64,000 bases of DNA from NCBI RefSeq assembly GCF_000974445.1, contig NZ_BBOJ01000005.1, positions 410,937-474,936 of the forward strand, written 5' to 3'. The notes beneath the pieces were generated by a model. It was not told where the DNA came from, searched no databases, and was given only the letters and a program-made list of their open reading frames with translations. The position numbers were made by a program, and so were the translations under genes. The DNA comes from Lentzea aerocolonigenes (GTDB lineage Bacteria; Actinomycetota; Actinomycetes; Mycobacteriales; Pseudonocardiaceae). Numbering within the stretch: position 1 is the first letter of the stretch; each line of letters opens with the position of its first letter. Shown piece by piece: positions 37,542-46,818 of this stretch.

Positions 37542-38074
37542 TAGGCCACCATCAGCGTGTAGGTCCACGAGTCGAGCCGGTTGTGGTCGAGGTCCCGCAA
37601 CCGGTGGATCGCGTTGTTCACGTCGCCCGCGTCGGCCATCGCGCCGACCTCGTCCCGGACGGCCTGCGGCAGCGCTTCCCAGCTCGGTCCTGAGCCGCAG
37701 GGCGCGCAGATCTCGCCGCGGGTCTCGTCGCAGCCCAGAAGCGGCCGGCCGCAGGACGGGCACGACCAGCTCACGTACCCGTGGTCGACCTCCGCGCAGG
37801 AGCAGGTTCTCCTCCGCGCCCTGCTGCCGTAGAAGGCCAACTTCATGTACTCCATGGTGGGGCGCTGATGGCCGTCGAGTTCCGCCAGCAGGTAGCCGGC
37901 CGGGACGGCGCTCTTCGAGTCGATCATCGCGCCGACCTCGTCCCGCACGGCCTGCGGCAGCGCTTCCCAGTCCGGTCGCAGTCGACACATGTCACAGATC
38001 TCGGCGTTGCCGGGCGTGCCGTTGATCGTCACCGTGCGGCACAACGGGCACACCCAGGTCGTCTGGTAGGTCAC
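37493..38074 (-). CDS. Duplicated zinc-ribbon protein
   Basis: About 193 residues made of two tandem copies of one unit: a CPxC...C-x2-C zinc ribbon followed by a helical block that contains the identical 15-residue segment [15 protein letters not shown]. Copy 1 has CPLC and CDMC, copy 2 CPSC and CAPC. A CSCAE pair lies between. No family is recognised. The start is uncertain; the GTG at 38074, 6 bases after GACACT, is the best candidate. The 3' end overlaps nucS by 49 bases. Confidence 0.6.
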   Translation of the reverse strand: MTYQTTWVCPLCRTVTINGTPGNAEICDMCRLRPDWEALPQAVRDEVGAMIDSKSAVPAGYLLAELDGHQRPTMEYMKLAFYGSRARRRTCSCAEVDHGYVSWSCPSCGRPLLGCDETRGEICAPCGSGPSWEALPQAVRDEVGAMADAGDVNNAIHRLRDLDHNRLDSWTYTLMVAYQNSRNSSGSIPRNAS

Positions 38075-38159
38075 CGGGTCAGTGTCGGTGGTCGGAAGCG
38101 CCGCCGCAGGTGGTTTTTCGTGCCGTAACAGTCCAGACGGACTCGGCGACAGGCTGAGC

Positions 38160-39107
38160 GTGTTCGAAGGAGTGCCGTTCAACGCGGCCACGCTGTCAGT
38201 GGCGGCGTTGGGCGTTCTCGTCGCACTGGCTGGAGCATTTTTCGCCTGGCGTGCGCTGTTTCCTCCGAGACGGCGCCTGACCGTGACCGAGCAGTCGGTC
38301 GTCTCCATGCTGTCGAACGCCTCGCACGAGATGACCGGGGTCGAGGTCACCCGCGGCGGCCAGAAGCTGGTCGACCCGCACATCGTCTCCGTGACCGTGA
38401 ACAACGCCGGCCGGCACGCGGTGACCAGCGACCACTTCGACCAGGGCCGGCCCGTGGTGATCGACCTCGGTGTACCTGTGATCGAGGTCATCAAGTCCTG
38501 CTACGGCGGGAAGTCCGGCTTCGTCGACGTCAGGTGCTCGGTGAACGGCACCGCGGTCGCGCTCGGGCCGGACCTGCTGCCGCGCAAGTCCGAGCTCGTG
38601 GTCCAAGTGCTGACGAGCGGTAGGCCCAAGCTGACGTCCGTCGACCACCGGCTCGTCGACACCGCCGTGCAGGTGGTCGACCGAGGCCGTGAGGTGTTCG
38701 TCACCCCGCGTGTGGCGCTCGGTGCCGCGGTTGTCGGCATGGTGGTCTCGACGCTCGCGGGCGCGTGGGCCATCAAGGACATCAAGTTCCCGCCGATCGT
38801 CCAGATCGCACCGATCACCAGCAGCGGGGTGGTCGAAGAAGGTTCGTCCGCCGTCGTCCTGGGTGTCGGGTTCGCGGCGGACGAGCGCGTCCGCTACGCG
38901 ATCACGGACAGACAGGGCCAGGTGCTGCGCCCCGGCGCGGAGATGCGCGCCGACTCGGAGGGCGTTCTCCGGATCCCGTTCATCGCACCGGTTTTCGACG
39001 ACGTGGGGCGGGCGGCGTCCGCCGCACCCGCGAGAACCCTCGTCTTCGAGATGGTGCGTGAGGACGGCGCGAAGGTGGCCGAGCCGTTCGTTCTCGTCGG
39101 CGTGTAG
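38160..39107 (+). CDS. Two-helix membrane protein, unknown function
   Basis: About 315 residues. Helix 1 near residues 9-32 (SVAALGVLVALAGAFFAW), a soluble domain of about 150 residues (VNNAGRHAVTSDHF, LVVQVLTSGRPKLT), helix 2 near 188-206, and a C-terminal immunoglobulin-like tail (SSAVVLGVGFAADERVRYAI). The start codon is one of two in-frame GTGs (38160 or 38172). Divergent from the zinc-ribbon gene. Confidence 0.65.
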   Translation: MFEGVPFNAATLSVAALGVLVALAGAFFAWRALFPPRRRLTVTEQSVVSMLSNASHEMTGVEVTRGGQKLVDPHIVSVTVNNAGRHAVTSDHFDQGRPVVIDLGVPVIEVIKSCYGGKSGFVDVRCSVNGTAVALGPDLLPRKSELVVQVLTSGRPKLTSVDHRLVDTAVQVVDRGREVFVTPRVALGAAVVGMVVSTLAGAWAIKDIKFPPIVQIAPITSSGVVEEGSSAVVLGVGFAADERVRYAITDRQGQVLRPGAEMRADSEGVLRIPFIAPVFDDVGRAASAAPARTLVFEMVREDGAKVAEPFVLVGV

Positions 39108-39249
39108 CCCCAGCGCCGGACTTCATTGAGCGCCCCACATCACACCGTGGTTTGGTGATCACGCACACGGGGTAAGACCCCACGCACCTGGAGTAACGTT
39201 CCCTCCTGGTCGGTGATGTTCGACTTTGTGGAAGTCTGGGAGGTGGGCG

Positions 39250-40941
39250 GTGTCGGTGTTGGCCGAGGCGGACCTGCGGCTCGACGCGGGACCGATCGAC
39301 TACGCGTTGCTCGTCATCTACTTCGTGGTGGTGCTCGGCATCGGCGTGATGGCGCGACGATCCGTCTCCTCCAGCCTCGACTTCCTGCTGTCCGGGCGGT
39401 CGCTGCCGGCGTGGGTCACCGGACTCGCGTTCATCAGCGCGAACCTCGGTGCGCTCGAACTCATGGGCATGACGGCCAACGGTGCGCAGTACGGCATGGC
39501 GACGGTGCACTACTACTGGATCGGCGCCATCCCCGCGATGGTGTTCCTCGGTCTCGTGATGATGCCGTTCTACTACGGCTCCAAGGTGCGCAGTGTTCCC
39601 GAGTTCATGCGCCGGCGGTTCGGCAAGCCCGCTCACCTGGTCAACGCCATCAGCTTCGCCGTCGCGCAGATCCTGATCGCCGGCATCAACCTGTTCGCGC
39701 TGGCGGTGATCATCGACGCGCTGCTCGGGTGGCCGCTGCCGGTGTCGATCGTGGTCGCGGCGCTGGTGGTGCTCGCCTACACGACGTTGGGTGGTCTCAG
39801 TGCCGCCATCTACAACGAGGTGCTGCAGTTCTTCGTCATCGTGGCCGCGCTGGCGCCGCTCACGATCGTCGGGCTGATCAAGGTCGGGGGCTGGCAGGGG
39901 CTGGTCGAGAAGGTCACCGACAAGGAACAGCTCAGCGCGTGGCCCGCGACAGAACTCACCGGAATCGACAATCCGGTGTGGAGTGTCATCGGGTTGGTGT
40001 TCGGTCTTGGCTTCGTGCTGTCGTTCGGCTACTGGACGACGAACTTCGCCGAAGTGCAGCGCGCGATGAGTGCGAAGTCGATGTCCGCGGCCAAGAGGAC
40101 GCCGATCATCGGTGCGTACCCGAAGGCGCTCATCCCCGCGATCATCATCATCCCGGGCATCATCGCCGCGGTGATCGTGCCGGAGATGGCACAGCTCAAG
40201 TCTGGTGACACGAGCAGTGGCGTCGTCTACAACAACGTGCTGCCACTGCTGATGCGCGACCTTCTGCCCAACGGCATCCTCGGCATCGCGATCACCGGTC
40301 TGCTGGCGAGCTTCATGGCCGGTGTAGCGGCGAACGTCAGCTCGTTCAACACCGTCTTCACATACGACCTGTGGCAGGACTACGTGAAGAAGGACCGGCC
40401 TGACGAGTACTACCTGAGGGTGGGGCGTCTGGCGACGGTCGGTGCGTGTGTGTTGGCGATCGGCACGGCGTTCATCGCGGCGGCGCTCGGCGGGTCCAAC
40501 ATCATGGACTACATCCAGGCGTTGTTCTCGTTCTTCAACGCGCCGTTGTTCGCGACGTTCATCGTCGGCATGTTCTGGAAGCGGATGACGCCGACGGCCG
40601 GTTGGGTCGGTCTGCTCGCGGGCACGTTCACCGCGATGTTCATCTACGCGATCTCGGAGCCGTCGTTCGGCATCAAGTGGCTGGAACTGCCCGGTCAGGG
40701 CGCCAGCTTCCTCGGCGCGGGTCTCGCGTTCGTCGTGGACGTCGTCGTCTCGGTCGGCGTCAGCCTGGTCACCCGGCCGAAACCGGACAGCGAGCTCGTC
40801 GGGCTGGTCTACAGCCTGACGCCCAAGAAGGACAGGTCGCACTCCACCACCGGCGAGGACGCGGGCTGGTACCGCTCGCCCGCCCTGCTCGGCGGCGGAG
40901 TGCTGGCGCTGACGACCGTTCTCTACGTCATCTTCGGCTGA
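39250..40941 (+). CDS. Sodium:solute symporter (SSS family)
   Basis: 563 residues, about 13-14 membrane helices. The SSS signature regions are present: GRSLPAWVTGLAFISANLGALELMG, and YTTLGGLSAAIYNEVLQFFVI (sodium-site helix), then FGYWTTNFAEVQRAMSAKS. Closest in layout to sugar/inositol or unspecified SLC5-type carriers of actinobacteria. The GTG has GGGAGG at 6 nt; upstream in-frame TTG is unlikely. A small 82-residue membrane protein follows 11 bases later. Confidence 0.85.
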   Translation: MSVLAEADLRLDAGPIDYALLVIYFVVVLGIGVMARRSVSSSLDFLLSGRSLPAWVTGLAFISANLGALELMGMTANGAQYGMATVHYYWIGAIPAMVFLGLVMMPFYYGSKVRSVPEFMRRRFGKPAHLVNAISFAVAQILIAGINLFALAVIIDALLGWPLPVSIVVAALVVLAYTTLGGLSAAIYNEVLQFFVIVAALAPLTIVGLIKVGGWQGLVEKVTDKEQLSAWPATELTGIDNPVWSVIGLVFGLGFVLSFGYWTTNFAEVQRAMSAKSMSAAKRTPIIGAYPKALIPAIIIIPGIIAAVIVPEMAQLKSGDTSSGVVYNNVLPLLMRDLLPNGILGIAITGLLASFMAGVAANVSSFNTVFTYDLWQDYVKKDRPDEYYLRVGRLATVGACVLAIGTAFIAAALGGSNIMDYIQALFSFFNAPLFATFIVGMFWKRMTPTAGWVGLLAGTFTAMFIYAISEPSFGIKWLELPGQGASFLGAGLAFVVDVVVSVGVSLVTRPKPDSELVGLVYSLTPKKDRSHSTTGEDAGWYRSPALLGGGVLALTTVLYVIFG

Positions 40942-40952
40942 GGGAGGCCGTC

Positions 40953-41201
40953 ATGAGGTTGTTCGACCTGCGACTGATCATCGCTTTCCTCTTCGGCCTG
41001 TACGGCGTCGTACTGGTCGTCGTCGGTCTCGGATTCACGTCCGACGACGACCTGAAGAAGGCCGAGGGGGTCAACATCAACCTGTGGGCCGGCGTAGCCA
41101 TGGTGGTGCTGGCGGCGGCGTTCGCCGCGTGGGCGACGTTGCGGCCCCAGTTCGCCAAGACGGCGACTACGACTGCGGACGACCTGGGTAAACGGGGTTG
41201 A
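40953..41201 (+). CDS. Small membrane protein accompanying the symporter
   Basis: 82 residues with two transmembrane helices (about 9-28 and 47-66) and an acidic loop FTSDDDLKKAEG. Strong ribosome site (GAGGGAGG) and 11-base spacing from the symporter gene indicate an operon and a probable accessory role. Confidence 0.75.
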   Translation: MRLFDLRLIIAFLFGLYGVVLVVVGLGFTSDDDLKKAEGVNINLWAGVAMVVLAAAFAAWATLRPQFAKTATTTADDLGKRG

Positions 41202-41259
41202 AGGCCTCGATCGTCCACGCGTCGAGCCAGTTGAATGCGCGGCGAATTCGGTTGCGCAC
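41167..41259 (-). CDS. 30-residue peptide (tentative)
   Basis: A GTG-started frame, MRNRIRRAFNWLDAWTIEAF and then NPVYPGRPQS, with a very good ribosome site (AAGGAG) close to the start. The amphipathic basic N-terminus is peptide-like. It overlaps the end of the convergent 82-residue gene by 35 bases. Small size makes it a candidate only. Confidence 0.3.
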   Translation of the reverse strand: MRNRIRRAFNWLDAWTIEAFNPVYPGRPQS

Positions 41260-41400
41260 GTCTCTCCTTCTTCTCGGGGTCTTCACCAGGTACATCGCGT
41301 TGATCTTCTGAATCGTTCCCGTAGCGCTGCGTGACATGTGCCACGAGGGAACTCGGGGTACTGCCCACGAGCGCGCGCGAAGGTCGCTACCGTGCACGTC

Positions 41401-42405
41401 GTGCCTCGTTTTCGTGCCACCGCCGTGGTCGCCGCCGCCGCGTTGCTGATGGCCGGTTGCTCCACCGGTCCCGGTCTTGCCAAGACCAACTCGCCGCGCC
41501 GCACCGTGCAGGCGGGCGCGGACGCGAGCTCGACCGATCCGTCGGTCAAGCCGTCGGCGCAACCGAACAAGCCGGTCGACCCGGCGTTCGCGTCGGAACG
41601 GCTGCGGCTGATCAACCCGTGCGCGTTGATCGAGAAGGAGCTGCTGCAGACGGTCGGCACGCCGTCGAAGTACTCGAGCAGCTCGTACACGCGCTGCTCG
41701 AACTACATGAAGGACAAGGCGGGCAAGACGCTCGCCATCACGCTGGACATCGGCTACACGTTGTCGTCCAGCGAGGTGAAGAACGCGACCAAGCAGCTCG
41801 CGGGTCTGAAGAGCGGTGAGCAGAAGCTGAGCAGCTCGTGCTTCATCACCGCCGTGACGCAGGAGAACCCGGCACAGGCCGTGCGCATCCAGGTCAGCGC
41901 AGGAGAGGGCGCCGCCGACCCGTGCGAGCCGGGGCGCAAGGTGCTCGAGGGCGCGGTGCGCAAGCTCAAGGGCAACCCGCAGAAGTACAGTCCGCCCAAG
42001 GGTTCGCCGGTCGAGGTCGACCCCTGCACGATCGTGGACAAGGCGACGCTCGCGCCCGTGCTCGGTGCCTCGCCGCGGAGCACGCCCTTCGGTCTGCACC
42101 AGTGCTCGTGGAGCGGCCAGAGCGCGCAGATGCAGCTCGAGTTCAGGACGACGCGCATCCCGAAGGACGGCAAGTTCGACAGCAAGTCCGTCGAGGTGGA
42201 CCTCGGCGGCGTCAAGGGCTACCAGGCGTTCAAGGACAACTCGTTCCCGACCTGCGAGCTGATCGTGGTGCGCACGAAGGACAGCAGCGACGCCGGTGAG
42301 ATCGCCGAGTTCACGGTGGCGGCGTCGAAGGAGAAGGAGCTCGACCGCTGCCAGGCGGCCCAGACCTTCGCGAAGGCAGTGCTTCCCAGCCTCCCCGCCG
42401 CCTGA
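41401..42405 (+). CDS. Two-domain DUF3558-like lipoprotein
   Basis: 334 residues from the GTG at 41401 (7 bases after TACCGT, leaderless type). Lipobox LMAGC with Cys20. Two related domains follow: NPCALIEKELLQTVG...RCSNY and DPCTIVDKATLAPVLG...QCSW, each with the DUF3558 cysteine pattern. Surface-exposed lipoprotein of unknown role, larger than the usual single-domain form. Confidence 0.8.
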   Translation: MPRFRATAVVAAAALLMAGCSTGPGLAKTNSPRRTVQAGADASSTDPSVKPSAQPNKPVDPAFASERLRLINPCALIEKELLQTVGTPSKYSSSSYTRCSNYMKDKAGKTLAITLDIGYTLSSSEVKNATKQLAGLKSGEQKLSSSCFITAVTQENPAQAVRIQVSAGEGAADPCEPGRKVLEGAVRKLKGNPQKYSPPKGSPVEVDPCTIVDKATLAPVLGASPRSTPFGLHQCSWSGQSAQMQLEFRTTRIPKDGKFDSKSVEVDLGGVKGYQAFKDNSFPTCELIVVRTKDSSDAGEIAEFTVAASKEKELDRCQAAQTFAKAVLPSLPAA

Positions 42406-42454
42406 CGGGGCCAGGCGGGGGCTGAAACTTGGTGGAGTACGCGTTAGTGTCGTA

Positions 42455-42470
42455 GTTACTGGCGAGTACC
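42455..42470. promoter_or_regulatory. Shared dyad operator, aldehyde dehydrogenase copy
   Basis: GTTACTGGCGAGTACC, nearly identical to the meaA site (one core change). It ends 11 bases before the ATG at 42482, a position where a bound repressor would block initiation. Confidence 0.5.
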
Positions 42471-42481
42471 TGGAGGGCCCC

Positions 42482-43987
42482 ATGACGCAGACCGCTTCGG
42501 ACAGCGCGCTGTCGGCCGATGGCGAGCAGCGGCGGTTCGCATCACTGGACCCGCGCACGGGTGAGGTCGTCGCGCACCACCCGATCCACACGGCCGCAGA
42601 GGTCGAGGACGCCGTGTCGTCGGCACGCGAGGCCGCCGCGTGGTGGGCGGGTCTGGGCTTCGAGGGCCGCAAGACCAAGCTCGACGCGTGGCGCAAGATC
42701 CTCTCGCAGCGCTCGGACGAGTTCATCGCGCTGATCAGCTCGGAGACCGGCAAGCCCGCCGACGACTCCCGCGTCGAGGTCGCGCTCGTCATGGACCACC
42801 TGCACTGGGCCGCGCGCCACGCCGGGCGCGTGCTCGGCAAGCGCCGGGTGTCCTCGGGCATGCTGATGTTCAACCACAGCGCGACGCTGGAGTACCGGCC
42901 GTTGGGCGTTATCGGCGTCATCGGGCCGTGGAACTACCCCGCGCACACGCCGATGGGGTCGATCTCGTACGCGCTGTCGGCCGGCAACGCCGTGGTGTTC
43001 AAGCCGTCGGAGTTCACGCCGGGCGTCGGCACGTTCCTCGCGTCGACGTTCACCGAGGCGGTGCCGGAGTACCCGGTGTTCCAGGTCGTCACGGGCTTCG
43101 GTGAGACGGGCGCGGCGCTGTGCGCGGCGGGTGTCGACAAGATCGCTTTCACCGGCTCCACGCGGACCGGTAAGAAGGTCATGGCCTCGGCCGCCGCGAC
43201 GCTGACGCCGGTGCTGGTCGAGTGCGGTGGCAAGGACGCGCTGATCGTCGACGCGGACGCCGACCTGCACGCTGCCGCCGAGGCAGCGATCTGGGGCGCC
43301 GTGTCGAACGCGGGCCAGACGTGCGCGGGCGTGGAGCGGATCTACGTCGCGGAGGAAGTCGCCGACGAGTTCACCGAGATCGTCGTGAAGAGGGCGCGCA
43401 AGCTCAAGCCGGGTGGCGAGCCGAACGCGAACCTCGGGCCGATCACGATGCCGGCGCAGGTGGAGATCATCCGCGAGCACGTGCAGGACGCGATCGACCG
43501 CGGTGGCAAGGCGCTGGTCGGCGGGCCGGAGTCGATCAGGCCGCCGTACGTGGAACCCGTGGTGCTGACGGATGTTCCCGAGGACTCGCTGGCGATCACC
43601 GAGGAGACCTTCGGGCCGACCGTGGTGATCAACCGCGTGCCGAACGCGCTGGAGGGTGTGCGGCTCGCGAACCAGTCGAAGTACGGGCTGGGCGCGGCCG
43701 TCTTCTCCAAGTCGCGCGGTGAGGAACTGGCTTCCGAGCTCCGCGTCGGCATGGTGTCGGTCAACTCGGTGCTGACCTACGCGGCGATCGCGGGGCTGCC
43801 GTTCGGTGGTGTCGGCGACTCCGGGTTCGGGCGGATCCACGGCGAGGACGGGCTGCGCGAGTTCGCCTACGCCAAGGCCGTCACGAAGAAGAAGTTCGCG
43901 TCGCTGATCGACATGGCGACGTTCGACCGGTCTTCCATGGCGGGCAAGCAGATGCTGCGCCTTGCCCGGATGCTCTTCGGACGCTGA
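42482..43987 (+). CDS. NAD(P)-dependent aldehyde dehydrogenase
   Basis: 501 residues of the ALDH superfamily. Glu general base in PVLVECGGKDALI and catalytic Cys in NAGQTCAGVERIY are present, with GVIGPWNYP and GSTRTGKKV NAD-binding segments. It resembles the succinate-semialdehyde dehydrogenase branch but substrate is unknown. ATG with GGAGG six bases upstream. It shares the dyad site with meaA, ccr and the dehydrogenase genes, hinting at a link to short-chain acyl-CoA metabolism. A strong hairpin follows. Confidence 0.88.
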   Translation: MTQTASDSALSADGEQRRFASLDPRTGEVVAHHPIHTAAEVEDAVSSAREAAAWWAGLGFEGRKTKLDAWRKILSQRSDEFIALISSETGKPADDSRVEVALVMDHLHWAARHAGRVLGKRRVSSGMLMFNHSATLEYRPLGVIGVIGPWNYPAHTPMGSISYALSAGNAVVFKPSEFTPGVGTFLASTFTEAVPEYPVFQVVTGFGETGAALCAAGVDKIAFTGSTRTGKKVMASAAATLTPVLVECGGKDALIVDADADLHAAAEAAIWGAVSNAGQTCAGVERIYVAEEVADEFTEIVVKRARKLKPGGEPNANLGPITMPAQVEIIREHVQDAIDRGGKALVGGPESIRPPYVEPVVLTDVPEDSLAITEETFGPTVVINRVPNALEGVRLANQSKYGLGAAVFSKSRGEELASELRVGMVSVNSVLTYAAIAGLPFGGVGDSGFGRIHGEDGLREFAYAKAVTKKKFASLIDMATFDRSSMAGKQMLRLARMLFGR

Positions 43988-44040
43988 ACGATGAACGGCG
44001 CATTTGTCCACGTGAGGTGGTCAAATGCGCCGTTCATCGT
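43988..44040. terminator. 24-base-arm bidirectional hairpin, repeat family copy 2
   Basis: Arms at 43988-44011 and 44017-44040 pair with a single mismatch around a 5-base loop. It separates the aldehyde dehydrogenase gene from the convergent substrate-binding gene. The arm starts ACGATGAACGGCGC, the same as the hairpin at 28208-28260. Confidence 0.85.
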
Positions 44041-44046
44041 CAGCTG

Positions 44047-45042
44047 CTAGGCGCCCAGCTGCTTCTTGAGGTCGTCGAGGACCACGTTCGCGGCGAGCAC
44101 GCCGAGGCCGAGGAAGTAGGTCTCGTCGAGCACGGGCTTGGCCTTGCCCGCCTTGACGGCGTTCAGGCCGGTCCACAGCGGACCGCCGACGACGGAGCCC
44201 TGCGCGGTCTTGGCCGGGTCGCCGTAGGTGGAGTAGACGATGAAGTCGGCGTCGGCCTTGCCGATCTGCTCCGCGCTCACCTCGGCGGCCAGGTCGTCCA
44301 CCTGGGACGGGGTCGGCTGCGGGATCTTGGCGTCGATCAGGATCGTGCCGATGAAGGACTTCTTGGCGTACAGGCGGATCTTGCCCGGCATGAAGCGCAG
44401 TGCCGTGACGGTCGGGCGCACGCCGAGCTTCTTCTCGATCGCGGTGCCGGTTTCGGTGGCCTTGTTCGTGTAGTCCTCGAGCATCTTCGCGGCGTCGGCC
44501 TGGCGGTCGAGCGCGGCGGCGTTGAGGAGGAAGTTCTCCTTCCACACGTAGCCGGGGCGCACGCTGAAGACGGTCGGCGCGATCGCGGACAGCTTCGGGT
44601 AGAGGGCTTCCGCGCGCAGCTGCGAGCCCAGGATGAGGTCCGGGTTCAGCTTGGTGATCGCCTCGAGGTTGAGGTTGTTGATCGTGCCGACGTTCTCCGG
44701 GGTGCCGCCCTTGTCGCCGATGTAGGACGGCATGGTGGGCGAGCCGTCGGTGTAGGCGATACCGACGGGCTTGATGCCCAGCGCGACGACGTTGTCGAGC
44801 TCGCCGGTGTCGAGCACGATCACCCGTTCGGGTTTCTTCTCGAGCTTCGTCTCGCCCATCGCGTGCTTGATCGTGCGGGGGAACTCGCCCGGCTCGGCCG
44901 TGGTGCCGAAGCCGTTGCTCAGCTGCGTGGCCTTGCCGAAGTCCGCGCCGCCCTGGGCGACCGTGGGCTTGTCCGGCGTGCTCTGGGAGCACGCGGTGAG
45001 GGTCAGGGCGACCGCGACGAGCAGCGCTGCTCTCTTCGACAC
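44047..45042 (-). CDS. Iron-siderophore ABC transporter substrate-binding lipoprotein (FepB-like)
   Basis: 331 residues, lipobox LTAC with Cys18. Class III periplasmic-binding fold: RVIVLDTGELDNVVALGIKPVGI, then LEAITKLNPDLILGS. It captures ferric siderophores outside the membrane. No permease or ATPase genes are adjacent, so partners are elsewhere. GTG start with GGAGGAACC upstream. An IdeR-type iron box is in its promoter region. Confidence 0.88.
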   Translation of the reverse strand: MSKRAALLVAVALTLTACSQSTPDKPTVAQGGADFGKATQLSNGFGTTAEPGEFPRTIKHAMGETKLEKKPERVIVLDTGELDNVVALGIKPVGIAYTDGSPTMPSYIGDKGGTPENVGTINNLNLEAITKLNPDLILGSQLRAEALYPKLSAIAPTVFSVRPGYVWKENFLLNAAALDRQADAAKMLEDYTNKATETGTAIEKKLGVRPTVTALRFMPGKIRLYAKKSFIGTILIDAKIPQPTPSQVDDLAAEVSAEQIGKADADFIVYSTYGDPAKTAQGSVVGGPLWTGLNAVKAGKAKPVLDETYFLGLGVLAANVVLDDLKKQLGA

Positions 45043-45086
45043 GACGTGGTTCCTCCACTACTGGCAGTGATGTTGACCTGCTTTTC

Positions 45087-45105
45087 TTAGGGCAGGCTAA
45101 CGATA
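45087..45105. promoter_or_regulatory. IdeR/DmdR-type iron box
   Basis: TTAGGGCAGGCTAACGATA matches 14 of 19 positions of the DtxR/IdeR consensus TTAGGTTAGGCTAACCTAA. It lies 45 bases upstream of the siderophore-binding gene, as expected for iron repression. Confidence 0.7.
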
Positions 45106-45185
45106 GCGGGGACGTTTGCCCGTTCCGAGTGTCAGACCCCCGGAGTAAGAAGGAACACGGTCACCGCCGATCGGGAGGTCCTTCG

Positions 45186-46178
<993 letters not shown>

Positions 46179-46179
46179 G

Positions 46180-46818
46180 GTGGGGTGCACGGCGGCGGAC
46201 GTCGTGGCGGCCCTGCGAGCCGCGACCGCGGTGGTGCGGGAACACCGCGACGAGCTGGTGCGCCTGGACCAGGCGATCGGCGACGCGGACCACGGCGAGA
46301 ACATGAAGCGCGGCTTCACCGCGCTGCTGTCGCGTTTGGACGGTGAGGACCTCACGACTCCCGGCAAGGTGCTGAAGATGGTCGCCACCACGCTGATCTC
46401 GACGGTGGGCGGCGCGGCGGGCCCGTTGTACGGCACGGCCTTCCTGCGCGCGTCGGCCGCGGTGGGGGACGCGGCCGAGCTCGACTGCGAGGCGGTGGCG
46501 CGCGCGTTGCAGGCGGCCCTGGACGGCGTGGTGGCGCGCGGCAAGGCCGTGGTGGGCGACAAGACGATGGTGGACGCCCTGACCCCGGCCGTGGCCGCGG
46601 CCTCGTCGGTGAACGGTTCGGTGGCGGCAGTGCTGTCCGCGGCGGCGGACGCGGCAGCCGAGGGCGCCGAGTCGACCATCCCGATGGTGGCGCGCAAGGG
46701 CCGCGCGTCGTACCTCGGCGAGCGCAGCGCCGGCCACCTGGATCCGGGCGCGAGGTCGACGGAGTTGCTGCTGCGCGCCTTCGCGGACGCGGCACGGGGC
46801 GAGGGAGCGGCGACGTGA
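46180..46818 (+). CDS. dhaL: Dihydroxyacetone kinase subunit DhaL
   Basis: 212 residues. ADP-binding subunit with the metal-binding Asp triad in LDQAIGDADHGENM and KVLKMVATTLISTVGGAAGPLYGTAF, plus the DKTMVDAL segment. GTG one base after the dhaK stop. The stop overlaps dhaM (GTGA). Confidence 0.93.
   Translation: MGCTAADVVAALRAATAVVREHRDELVRLDQAIGDADHGENMKRGFTALLSRLDGEDLTTPGKVLKMVATTLISTVGGAAGPLYGTAFLRASAAVGDAAELDCEAVARALQAALDGVVARGKAVVGDKTMVDALTPAVAAASSVNGSVAAVLSAAADAAAEGAESTIPMVARKGRASYLGERSAGHLDPGARSTELLLRAFADAARGEGAAT

Noticed and set aside
38980-40842. Minus-strand frame of about 620 codons opposite the symporter
   Set aside because: Full overlap with the well-supported symporter gene; translated product is a low-complexity Arg/His/Asp-rich shadow.
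42542-44011. Minus-strand frame of 489 codons opposite the aldehyde dehydrogenase
   Set aside because: Antisense shadow of a conserved enzyme gene.
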